From Hyaloperonospora brassicae (taxonomy: Eukaryota; Oomycota; Peronosporomycetes; Peronosporales; Peronosporaceae), in assembly GCA_947650285.1 (NCBI GenBank), contig CANTFL010001238.1, forward strand, positions 186,001-250,000: a stretch of 64,000 nt of DNA, read 5' to 3'. Made by a program: the position numbers and the translations under genes. Positions 53,894 through 62,780 of this stretch are shown piece after piece. Each line of letters opens with the position of its first letter. Position 1 is the stretch's first letter. The notes beneath the pieces are model-generated. The model made no database searches. It had not been told where the DNA came from and saw only the letters and a list, made by a program, of their open reading frames with translations.

Positions 53894-54580
53894 ATGATTC
53901 GTGACGCGATTGCAAACTTGCAATCCGTCTACAAGCGCCAAAAGCGCGTGTTTACCGATGGGCCCTCGGACCAATCGGATGAGTCTCGTCATAGTGGCGG
54001 ACAAGACCGGGCACACCCATCATCAGCTGGGAGCGGGGCTCTTAGCTGTTCCAAGAGGGAGGATACCCCCGCCACTGGACGAGGTAGCTCGTCCTTGATA
54101 CTGAATCGTCACTGTGGTTCAAGATACTCTCCACTAGAAAGCGTCGACCACCGTGATAATTCACCAAAGGATGTGGTGGAGAAGGAAAGACCTCCTCCAG
54201 ATGATTCGGTGCACCATCTCGACCCTTACGAGATGGATCGCGCAATCGATAAATTACGCGATGACTTGAAGCACGAGCGCGACCGGCGCTACGCTTTGAC
54301 TGATACCGTGCGGAAGAACATCAAGGATCGCGAGGCTGATCGGGCGAGAGACCGCGCCGATTATGCGGTCGCACAGCTGCAGGTCGAGCGGGATGTACGC
54401 TCCCTATTCGGCGAGCTGGCGACAGCTCGCGGAGAGATCTCTCAGTTGCGTTCTGAGGTCTCTTATTTACGCGACCAGACGGATCGTCTGAAGCGCGAAC
54501 GCAAGAACTTGATGGATGTTCTTGAACGTGGGGGCTATCTTCATCGGAAGAAGAAGGCTCGTACCGGCAGTACGGCCTGA
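53894..54580 (+). CDS. Element 3 antisense ORF2, coiled-coil protein
   Basis: 228 codons, intact. Probable coiled coil in the second half, with a Lys-rich C-terminus (HRKKKARTGSTA). It overlaps the sense tail ORF over 54321-54580 and the sense chromodomain over its middle. In frame with ORF1, separated only by the TAA at 53870-53872. Read-through would give one protein of about 530 residues. Confidence 0.68.
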   Translation: MIRDAIANLQSVYKRQKRVFTDGPSDQSDESRHSGGQDRAHPSSAGSGALSCSKREDTPATGRGSSSLILNRHCGSRYSPLESVDHRDNSPKDVVEKERPPPDDSVHHLDPYEMDRAIDKLRDDLKHERDRRYALTDTVRKNIKDREADRARDRADYAVAQLQVERDVRSLFGELATARGEISQLRSEVSYLRDQTDRLKRERKNLMDVLERGGYLHRKKKARTGSTA

Positions 54581-55184
54581 GTCGCCCCACGTAAAACGTA
54601 GGATGTGTTCGCATCTTACGTGGCAATTCGATCGCGTATGCATTGCCCTTGCGGTGCAACACACGAAAGGGACCAATGTATTTCGGCAGTAGCTTACTAC
54701 TGCCGACATTAGTGACTAAATGTCCAGGTAAGTTTGCCGTAGACAGTAGTACTAGGTCGTTAACCTTATATGAAAGAACATTTGCTCTTCCATTCTTGTC
54801 TGCGTTCCGTTTCTGGCGGTCCACCGCATTTGCGATGGAGTCCTGAACGAAACGGACTACCGCCTCTCGAGTCAGCACGAAGTTCTCTGCTGACTCGTTG
54901 TTTTGTCTTTCAGTGCGCTTCGTGCGCACTGCTAAGAGATTGCTCTCTTCTTCAGCGAGGGTGTCTTCTTCCTCGCTGGAATAATCGTTGACGATGCTGA
55001 ATATACCAGCATCGTCATCACCATCCGAGTCAATAATAGCGTTGTCGCTATTATTGCGGAGGTGTGCTTCATCGATGTCGACCTGATCGACATCGGCATC
55101 ATACGTGACGACGTTAGCGTCGACACGTGATGAGCAAGAGCCGAAATGGTTTTTGCTCGAGCGAGTCCCTCCCCCCTTATCCAA
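53952..55184 (-). pseudogene. Element 3 pol tail and chromodomain (stops)
   Basis: The tail is open at 54321-55184 (SSRVDANVVTYDADVDQVD, GPFRVLHRKG, THPTFYVGRLRPY), stops at about 54321, and then continues in the same frame with the chromodomain (RRFLVESILNHSDD, YLVQWRGYPPSWNS), with a TAA at 54042-54044 in place of the conserved Trp, followed by EPRSQLMMGVPGLVRHYDET. Both breaks are shared with element 2, and the Trp-position stop also with element 1. Confidence 0.85.
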
Positions 55185-57808
55185 GAGTCACACTCTAGAA
55201 GGGCGGGCACACGTGGATGGCGTAAGCCATTCACGTAAAACGGTGTGTGCTGTGTGGAAGCATGCACCGAATTTTTGATGGCAAATTCCACCATGGGTAG
55301 GAATTCGCTCCAACTTGAAAACGAGTGGACATATCCTCCAAGGATCTCTTCGAGGACACGGTTCGCACGTTCCGTCTGACCATCTGTTTCGGGATGGTCA
55401 GAAGTAGATATCTTCAATCGTGTTCCGAGAGAACGGGACACGTTTTGCCAAAACGCCGCCGTGAACCGAGGGTCACGGTCGTATACTAGTTCCCGGGGTA
55501 ACCCGTGGAGTCTAAAGACCGTGTCTAGAAAGACACGAGCACAAACTTGAGTCTTGATCGACTCAGGGACAGCAGCAAGATGCACCATCTTGCTGAACCG
55601 GTCAACAAACACAAGATTACCATTATTCTTGTGAGCGTCTTCGGGAAACCCGAAGACGAAGTCCATTGAAACGGACTGCCAGCACTCTGTCGGAACAGGC
55701 AGAGGCTGCAATGGCGCACGGGATGAAGGACTAGGCTTCACACGTTGACAAACCTCGCAAGTACGTATGTACTTGCGGACAAACTGATACTGGCATGGCC
55801 AGTAAAAGTCACGACTTACCGTGAGGTAAGTGTTTTCTCTACCACGATGGCCGCCTGTTGGGGCATCGTGACACTTATACATGATGCGTAATCGCAAATC
55901 ATGATGAGTGGGGACGACGACACGAGACCTGACGCAGTCAACGGCTGTATAATATAACAATCCGTTGCGTGTACTATGCCGATCCGATGAGGATCGGTAC
56001 AAAGCCGGTAAATTCTTCAATGATTTACTGGATGGATGCACCAGATGATCCATCAATCGCAGAAAATGCTTATCTTCCGCGTATGCCTTTCGTACGTCGT
56101 CAAGTTTACTTGACGACGGGACACTGACTGACAGTGTCGCAACAGTGGGCTTATCCTCACTGTTGACTCGGGTCGTAGGCTCGAAATCGGGCCGGCGCGA
56201 GAGCGCATCAGCGACGACGTTTAGTCGTCCTAGCTTGTACTCCACGGAGAAGTTATACTCCGCGAAGAAAGACAGCCACCTCGCCATCCTTTGCGACAGG
56301 TGTGGGCTGTTTACGGCCGTTCGTAATGACACATGGTCCGTATAGACGATGAACGGTCTATCTCCCAATAGATAGACCCGGAACTTAGCCAGTGCGTACT
56401 TCATGGCAAGGAGTTCCGTGTCATGCACTGGGTAATTGCGCTCAGCTGCTTGCAGCTGACGCGACTGATAACAGATGACGCGCTCCGCGCCATCCGAGTC
56501 GAACTGCATTAACGCACAGCCGATTGCAAAATCGCTGGCGTCACAGACCACATGAAATGGTCTGTCCTGATCTGCAATCGCCAAGATCTGCAATTGTATC
56601 AAGCTTTGGTTGATACCCTCAAAGTAACGCTGGCACTCAGCGTTCCATGACCACCTCACATTTTTCTTGAGTAACCAAGAAATATGTACCGTCATCTCGG
56701 CGTAGTTGCGCGAGTACTTGTGCAAGTACGCCTCTAGCCCAAGGAACTTCCTTAGTCCCTTGACATCGACTGGCACAGGCCAGTCGGTGATTGCCTTGAT
56801 CTTTTCGGGATCAGGGCGTACGCCGTGTTTACCCACGATGCACCCAAGAAGTGGTATTTCGCTAGCCGCGAATATACACTTCTTGAGGTTTGCGTACAAC
56901 TTATTCTTGCGCATAAGTTGAAGAACCTGAACAACGTGAGTTCTGTGAACTTCAACGTCCGTCTTTCCGTCCATAGCCCGGCTATGGACGAACACATCGT
57001 CGAAGTAACTCGGTGCGAAGTCTCGCACCGGTCTCAACAGATTTGTTACACATCTGTTGTTAGTAGCAGGGGCATTGCTCAGCCCCTGTGGCATCACTAG
57101 CCACTCCCACAACATACCGATGGGGGTGCTCACTGCTGTGTACGGGATGTCCCGTTTACCCATGAGGATCTGATAGAATCCATCCATCAGATCCATGGAA
57201 GAAAATATGGTGCTCTTTGACATACCATCTATGATTACGTCCTTCCTCGGTATCGGCGTCTGATCCGGTACCGTTGCAGCATTCAATTTGTTGAATGCGT
57301 GCACTATCCGCCACCCTCCTGTGGCCTTTCGCACACAGAAGGTCGGAGAGCTGTGAGGGGATGTTGATTCCCTCACATGGCCCGTTGCTAAGCTGTCGGC
57401 AAAGAACTTGTCGATCGCTAGTACTTGTTCACGAGGAAGTGGCCCCTGCTTCATGACAAAGTACTTTGAGCCCGGTTTGAGCTCGATCTCGTGTCGAGTG
57501 CCTTTGTCCTTAGGCAACTCGCAAGGCACGGATTCAGGGAATACATCCTTGAATTCGATCAAATCCTTATAAAAAGGATTTGCCTGAAGCGACTCCCAGG
57601 ATTGAGACGTGTATCGCTCAATCCGAGTCTTCTCATCGAGGACACTTTCGTCCATCGATGAGCTGCTGAGAACCCGTTCGTTCTCAGTAAATACTGTTGC
57701 CGATCGAATATCGGCCACATACTCATCCTCTGTGACGAGTATGCAGATCTGCTTGGCTTTGCCACTACGCAGATCACGCAAGAACCGCTTCGGTTCCAGC
57801 GTCGGCAA
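54932..57808 (-). CDS. pol: Element 3 Pol: RT, RNase H, integrase
   Basis: 958 codons with the same domain order and residues as element 1 (YFDD; D716/D777/E813). Private changes cluster in the RT core: GKRD for RERY after FYQILM, PIGM for PSGM, and ATNNRC for ATFNRC. Loss of the conserved aromatic in that last motif may impair the enzyme. Preceded by TAA at 57809-57811. The tail frame is left at a 6-G run near 55176. Confidence 0.93.
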   Translation of the reverse strand: MPTLEPKRFLRDLRSGKAKQICILVTEDEYVADIRSATVFTENERVLSSSSMDESVLDEKTRIERYTSQSWESLQANPFYKDLIEFKDVFPESVPCELPKDKGTRHEIELKPGSKYFVMKQGPLPREQVLAIDKFFADSLATGHVRESTSPHSSPTFCVRKATGGWRIVHAFNKLNAATVPDQTPIPRKDVIIDGMSKSTIFSSMDLMDGFYQILMGKRDIPYTAVSTPIGMLWEWLVMPQGLSNAPATNNRCVTNLLRPVRDFAPSYFDDVFVHSRAMDGKTDVEVHRTHVVQVLQLMRKNKLYANLKKCIFAASEIPLLGCIVGKHGVRPDPEKIKAITDWPVPVDVKGLRKFLGLEAYLHKYSRNYAEMTVHISWLLKKNVRWSWNAECQRYFEGINQSLIQLQILAIADQDRPFHVVCDASDFAIGCALMQFDSDGAERVICYQSRQLQAAERNYPVHDTELLAMKYALAKFRVYLLGDRPFIVYTDHVSLRTAVNSPHLSQRMARWLSFFAEYNFSVEYKLGRLNVVADALSRRPDFEPTTRVNSEDKPTVATLSVSVPSSSKLDDVRKAYAEDKHFLRLMDHLVHPSSKSLKNLPALYRSSSDRHSTRNGLLYYTAVDCVRSRVVVPTHHDLRLRIMYKCHDAPTGGHRGRENTYLTVSRDFYWPCQYQFVRKYIRTCEVCQRVKPSPSSRAPLQPLPVPTECWQSVSMDFVFGFPEDAHKNNGNLVFVDRFSKMVHLAAVPESIKTQVCARVFLDTVFRLHGLPRELVYDRDPRFTAAFWQNVSRSLGTRLKISTSDHPETDGQTERANRVLEEILGGYVHSFSSWSEFLPMVEFAIKNSVHASTQHTPFYVNGLRHPRVPALLECDSWIRGEGLARAKTISALAHHVSTLTSSRMMPMSIRSTSMKHTSAIIATTLLLTRMVMTMLVYSASSTIIPARKKTPSLKKRAIS

Positions 57809-58045
57809 TTAGGTTATTTCGGAAGTGAGTTTTGGAGGCACAATCAGATCAAGGGTATAGGCGCCTACGCTTGATCCTTCATTGACCAAAACGTTCAACG
57901 TCTCGGTTTATTCCTGGGAACTTGCTTCCAAAGGTTGCTGAAGTCCTAATCCTTCAGCAAGTGACTCTTGAGGAATATCTTCCTCAAGTACGTGGGGACT
58001 TATTCCCTCGACGTCTTCCGACTGTGGCTGTGCAACCACAGTCAG

Positions 58046-58795
58046 TTACCGATCCTCTACGGTCGACTCTCCAGTCGACCTAGGATTTCCATGTTGCCCT
58101 TTGAAGGCAACAGGTTTCTTCTGTCTAAGATGCTGCCCGCTAGGCATGCATCCATGTCCCGGTCCACTCGACTTATTCGAGTGGTGGACCTTCGGCGCCG
58201 CCTGTACTTCTTTACAGCCGCCGGAAGCTTGCTCCACAGTGTAGTGATCAACTACACTGTGATCTTGTGCAGTCGTGCTAACGACCGAATAGTAAGTGAG
58301 GCCATCGCACCCACTCGCAGAACATCCACACGCTTGCGGACGCTCCAAGATGTTCATCATATGGCCATCTGATGAACAAGTGGCAGGCATCTTCACGGAT
58401 CGATGCTGCCAGCTCACTATTGGCTCGTACTTTCTGAGCCAAGGTAATCCCAGGATGACATCAAATTTGTCATCCAGATCTAGTACGATGAAGTCATCAT
58501 CGTACTGTTCGCCCTCCAACGTGTAGTGGATTCTTACTACACGTTTCTCAACGGTTATCGATGCGCCTGTTGCAAGGCGCACCGTCATCCTTGTGAGGGG
58601 AATGTCGCGCTCAACGAACTTGAGCCTACGACCCTCTAGTGACTGGCGACGAACAAAGTTGTTCGACGCCCCACAGTCTACTAGGGCACGACGCGACAAA
58701 TCATTTGTCGCTTCCAACTTCAAGGTGATGAGTAATATCTCATCACCAGGTGCAGAGACACACAATGATTGTGTACCTGGATCAACTTTCGTCAA
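58046..58795 (-). CDS. Element 3 aspartic protease
   Basis: 249 codons; DCGASNNFV and VILGLPWL motifs. The frame is open upstream to the frameshift signal at 58861-58867. Ends at TAA 58046-58048, after which the RT-linker continues in the same frame with two further TAA stops before RT. Confidence 0.87.
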   Translation of the reverse strand: MTKVDPGTQSLCVSAPGDEILLITLKLEATNDLSRRALVDCGASNNFVRRQSLEGRRLKFVERDIPLTRMTVRLATGASITVEKRVVRIHYTLEGEQYDDDFIVLDLDDKFDVILGLPWLRKYEPIVSWQHRSVKMPATCSSDGHMMNILERPQACGCSASGCDGLTYYSVVSTTAQDHSVVDHYTVEQASGGCKEVQAAPKVHHSNKSSGPGHGCMPSGQHLRQKKPVAFKGQHGNPRSTGESTVEDR

Positions 58796-58826
58796 GAGAT
58801 TTGCAAATTCTCTTGAGGTTGATGGA

Positions 58827-58867
58827 TCAGTAGGGCGCTCCGCCCCTACTGACCCCGACCATTTTTT
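58827..58867 (-). promoter_or_regulatory. Candidate -1 frameshift signal, element 3
   Basis: Minus strand A AAA AAT (58867-58861), 8-nt spacer, and 9-bp stem at 58827-58852. Identical in layout to element 2. Confidence 0.7.
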
Positions 58868-60000
58868 GATGGTCCGTCTCGCTGTTGCGGCCTGGCAACA
58901 GCGCTGGACCCACGCCCATTGCCCTTTCTGGCAAATGGTCGTCCATTTCGCTCAGTACTGTTTGGTACTGGGCGTGGGGCACTACACTCATATGCGTAGT
59001 GCCCTGACTTCTGACAGCGATTGCACCTATGCAATCGCTTGTTGTTCGAAGAGAGAGGTCTCTCGCTCTCAACATAGCAGAGGTCCATTGGTTCTGGACC
59101 TCCGATCTCTTGTCGTCTTGGTGGACGGTAAGAGTTTGAGCTAGCATGAGCCTGTCTCATGCTAAAGTCTTCCTGTTACGCGGCTAATATCGCTTCTTCA
59201 AGCGTATTCAGCTCAAGGAGGAACAGGTGGCTCCTGACGGGCCCTTCTGCTAGCCTTTGCATGAACACCGTAATCAACGTGTGTTCATGGACTGGGTTGG
59301 CAGTTATACTACTCGCTAGGAGTCGTATATGTTGTGCGTAAGCGTGCACATCACGCTTACCCTGCTTGAGTTTCAGGAGCTCAGAACGAACCCTGAACTC
59401 AGCCCGTGGCGGCTCAAACGTTTGTCTGAGCCCGGACTTGAAGTCATCTAGCGACCCAAATACGTTTGGGTCGCTACTCTCGAGTCCCAGGGACCAAGTT
59501 TTGGCTTGCCCTGCCAAGTGGGTCTGAGCAAATGTGAGTTTCATTTGCTCATCTTCGACGCGACGAGCCCTTAAGGCTCTGTCGAGTTCGACAAACCATA
59601 GTAACAGGAAGTCCTCCGGGACTCCACTGTACTTGGAGATGTCAACTTTCATGACCGCGGGACGACGCGCATGCGCCGTCCCGCCCACAGCAGCATGGAA
59701 TTGCTACTGTATCAACAGCTCTGTCTGTTGAGCACCGAGTTCTCTCAACTACTCGGCCTGTTGAGAGCCTTGCTGGTGAAGCAAGGCTACTTTCTCCCTT
59801 TCGGCGACAAGTTCATTTTGAATGAACTTGGCTATAGTGGCATGTTGTTGGTCTCTGTTGAGAGACTCCAACATGGCGCTAATGGCGAACTCGCCTACAT
59901 TAGAACTCATTCGTTCTACCGCACCCCATTCGATGTCACTCAAATGGGTAAACCCTTCACGCGTGGCGTGAAAGGTCTCTTCATCATCCAAAATGTTCAT
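58846..60000 (-). pseudogene. gag: Element 3 gag (one frame, three stops)
   Basis: ATG at 59998-60000 (MNILDDEETF). Same frame and same internal stops as element 2, splitting it into 59749-60000, 59176-59688 and 58846-59160. The Gag helical domain and CCHC knuckle are intact apart from the stops. Confidence 0.88.
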
Positions 60001-60023
60001 GTTGGATGTTGTGGTCCTTGGAA

Positions 60024-60042
60024 AGACTACGAAGTGCTAACA
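60024..60042 (-). other. Element 3 candidate primer-binding site (mutated)
   Basis: Minus strand TGTTAGCACTTCGTAGTC, 2 nt after the 5' LTR. The first three bases are TGT instead of the TGG that would pair with tRNA CCA. Confidence 0.5.
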
Positions 60043-60044
60043 GG

Positions 60045-60437
60045 TGTAACGGGGCACACCCTTGCGTGAACTCAACGCAAGGGTTTTGGGTGCCCCGACA
60101 GACGTACACGAGGCGAACGAGGAAGCGTAGGTAAGGTAAAAGCAGAACTGTTATATTAATATAATTAAGTCTTTTTGCTACTGTCTCTTCGTTAACCTGA
60201 CTTAATTATGCTAATATAACTGAGTGTATGGTGACGTCTCGTCACCACTCATTGCGCGCGTCCTGCGGCGATTAGTGAGTTGATATCATCTTGATATCAA
60301 CCAATGAGCAGACCCTTTGGTCGCTTCACCAATATTACCATTATCGGTGATATTGTTCAAAGAATATTCACTTACTATTCTTTGTTGTCACTTTCTTTTA
60401 AAGTGACAATTTCCATGTAACAGGCTGCCCCGTTACA
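60045..60437 (-). repeat. Element 3, 5' LTR (divergent U3)
   Basis: 393 bp with canonical ends. The R/U5 part resembles element 2. The U3 part is replaced by a variant whose foldback is GTCACTTT/AAAGTGAC instead of ATTGTCATT/AATGACAAT. Confidence 0.93.
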
Positions 60438-60442
60438 CAATA

Positions 60443-60638
60443 TGTCATCGCTTTTGCTTTGCACCTAGGTTTTAGTGTCGACAACAAGCGCCGATTGCAC
60501 CCTACCAACTGTCTACTTGTAGAACCAGCTTGGCATGGCTCAAGCGATACGATGTAAAATACGAAGTAGCATCAATAGGTCCTTAGTTCGCATACTACTT
60601 GTGCTACCTCTAAGCCTTCTACAAATTTAAAACCCTCG
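60443..60638. other. Short non-coding stretch downstream of the effector-like gene
   Basis: 196 bp between element 3 and the stop codon of the minus-strand gene. No feature recognised. It is presumably part of that gene's 3' region. Confidence 0.5.
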
Positions 60639-62312
60639 CTACAACCGCACAATTGGCTTGGTTGGGCTGTCCCGTATAGCCTTCGTATGAAGCGCGCTCG
60701 AAGCCTTGGCAAGTTCTTCCCTGACGAAACCCTGGTACATCTGACGTAGCAACTGGGCGAGCGATTTGTCTTGGTGTTGCTCCTCAACCATTCGGATACC
60801 GTCTTCTACGAGTTCCGCTGGTTTGTTACGAAACAAAACGATCGCCGCGTCATGTGTGGTGAATGCATCTGGGTGCTTTTCACCAAACATCGTCTTGTAC
60901 TTGAACCATTCAGCTAAACATTGATAGTATAAGCGATCCTCCGGCTTTTGCCAGCTTACGAGGAGTTGCTTGAAGAGGACCTCAGGGTGAACTCCAAACT
61001 CCATCCACACGTGGCTCATCAATCCCGGAGTTGACTTGATACGCAGAAGCTGCCTATGCATTCTAATATCCATGTAATCGGGATATGAAATCATTGGATA
61101 CGACAACAGTAGTTTTGCCACATCCGCTGCGGGTCTATAGTCGAGCAATGTCAATACTATATCCACAGGTCTGACGTACATGTATCTCGGTATCTGTTGG
61201 CCAAAATTGTACCTCAGCATGTTTTCGAAAACCGTCGCGTCCATGGCCTTTCCGCATTTGGCAAATTTCACATACTCTTGCAGGCGGAAGTCCATCGATC
61301 GGATTATCTTCGCGTGACTTAAAATCGGGACGGTGTCCACATGCTTCGCTGGGGAGATTATTTTAATGTCTGAATGAAGTTCTTGCAGTTTCTTTGCAAT
61401 CGCTTCACAGCCAGGGGTTTCGGACATTCTTTGGATCGAGGCATCGATTTCAGCCGAAGAATGATGCGGGAACATGATGCTGAACATGTCTTCATTGTCG
61501 ACTGCTTTCGGGTGCACTTCTCCGAATTTACCAACGTACTCGAACAACGTGGATACAAAAGGTAGCATCTCGTCTCCCATTGAGGGATTTAAGCGCCATC
61601 CGAGGACCCTGACAAGCTTTTTGGGGTCAACTCCTGACCTCATCCATGCGTCAGACATTACTCCAAGATCGTTCTTGTAGTACACAACTAGTTTTCGATG
61701 GAGCTCATCCGCGTGGGGTCCCATGCCGAGGATCAAACGGAGCGACAGGAGCACCTTCACCACATCTGTCGGCTTTCGAAAATCCAAAAGAGCGTTGATT
61801 AACTCGTCATCTTGATCAGGCGTAAGTTTCGATGGTTGAAACTTGTTGCGTTGAAGCAAATCTGCGAGTGCCTGCGCGTCCATCGGTTTCCCGCCTCTTG
61901 CGAAATCCCGAAATTCATTGGCACGTTGAACAGTGCGATCGTCGATAATTGTCAAAAAGGGCCGGGTCACGGTTTCCGTAAGTTCTTCCTCTAGGCCGAA
62001 GTGCTCAGCATTTTTCGCAGCGTCCGTCAATTCAAGAATAGCAAAGTCCACCACCTCTGCGAGCTCGTTCTTCATCCGATCCTCGCTGTCGCGCATGGCC
62101 GTGTCGATCTCAGAGACCCGCAACTTCGCAACGGACGATGTTGGGTCTAAAGCTAATGAGCTGTCAAGATGCATTCGTTTGTACTCGGGCGTCGACTCGT
62201 TCACGCCTGTTCGACCGACTTCGAGAGCATTAGCGCCTGCTTGGTAGTAGTCTCTCAGCAAGAGCAAGATCGGCGCGGCAAATACCGGTAGCAACGCGCT
62301 ATGTATATGCAT
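60639..62312 (-). CDS. Secreted protein with two effector-like helical repeats (WY-like)
   Basis: The open frame extends to 62396 (585 codons), but I choose the Met at 62310-62312 (residue 29 of the long form). It starts a good signal peptide, MHIHSALLPVFAAPILLLL, with likely cleavage after AGANA. The mature protein has no RXLR or EER. It carries two tandem ~190-residue helical repeats (long-form residues ~160-340 and ~370-560), aligned at FARGGKPMDA/FAKCGKAMDA, LLDFRKPTDVVKVLLS/LLDYRPAADVAKLLLS, DAWMRSGVDPKKL/HVWMEFGVHPEVL and FEYVGKFGEVHP/WFKYKTMFGEKHP. The WM..GV.P..V and Y..(K/M)F spacing recalls WY/LWY units of Peronosporales effectors, which enter host cells to blunt immunity. Assignment is by pattern only. 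It is intact and the only convincing host gene in the window. Confidence 0.8.
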   Translation of the reverse strand: MHIHSALLPVFAAPILLLLRDYYQAGANALEVGRTGVNESTPEYKRMHLDSSLALDPTSSVAKLRVSEIDTAMRDSEDRMKNELAEVVDFAILELTDAAKNAEHFGLEEELTETVTRPFLTIIDDRTVQRANEFRDFARGGKPMDAQALADLLQRNKFQPSKLTPDQDDELINALLDFRKPTDVVKVLLSLRLILGMGPHADELHRKLVVYYKNDLGVMSDAWMRSGVDPKKLVRVLGWRLNPSMGDEMLPFVSTLFEYVGKFGEVHPKAVDNEDMFSIMFPHHSSAEIDASIQRMSETPGCEAIAKKLQELHSDIKIISPAKHVDTVPILSHAKIIRSMDFRLQEYVKFAKCGKAMDATVFENMLRYNFGQQIPRYMYVRPVDIVLTLLDYRPAADVAKLLLSYPMISYPDYMDIRMHRQLLRIKSTPGLMSHVWMEFGVHPEVLFKQLLVSWQKPEDRLYYQCLAEWFKYKTMFGEKHPDAFTTHDAAIVLFRNKPAELVEDGIRMVEEQHQDKSLAQLLRQMYQGFVREELAKASSALHTKAIRDSPTKPIVRL

Positions 62313-62700
62313 AATTGATGCGCTTGGGTCCTTGCAGATTGCGAAGTGAGAGGTGTTAACAGCGCACCCTTGCGGCAGCTGAGCGTGACCTATCATTTCA
62401 TTGATTTACAAAGCAGCCGGTTTGCTCGCCCCTCTTTCCTGTCCACACAGACCCAGCTGCGAGCGTTAAAATCAGGGATTATCTGGATGTTTGCCGGCTG
62501 GTACACGCACTGCGTCCATTACTTCCGCCAGTAAACCGGGATCTGGTCCATAAATGCTCCAGCGCATCTATATCTTTATCGATAAGAAGACCTGGTCTGC
62601 AACGGGGTTGAACGTCGGTTGGTAGTCGTGAATGTTTGTGTGGAATACACTATGGATAATATCCCCTCGATATGGAGTACATAGCAAATCGTGAATGAGG

Positions 62701-62780
62701 GCCGACTCGTGTCAGCTACCGCATAAGAGATGTTCTTTTCGTACTAATTGGTGTATGGGGGCTGACTCGTGTCAGCCACC
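62701..62780. repeat. Two 20-bp repeats 60 bp apart, each a small foldback
   Basis: GCCGACTCGTGTCAGCTACC (62701) and GCTGACTCGTGTCAGCCACC (62761). The second contains the perfect GGCTGAC/GTCAGCC inverted repeat with a 4-nt loop. It lies about 390 bp upstream of the effector-like gene start, so it could be a repeated protein-binding site. Confidence 0.6.

Larger units (their letters stand above)
52459..60437 (-). mobile_element. Gypsy element 3 (full length, minus strand)
   Basis: 7979 bp with caata duplications (52454-52458 and 60438-60442). Internally near-identical to element 2, in inverted orientation 2 kb away. Protease and RT share one frame here, separated by TAA stops. The two LTRs disagree strongly in the first ~110 bp (U3), unlike the internal region. 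Confidence 0.96.

Noticed and set aside
60639..62396. 585-codon start for the secreted protein
   Set aside because: The extra 28 residues would bury the signal peptide. The Met at 62310-62312 gives a normal N-terminal signal sequence.
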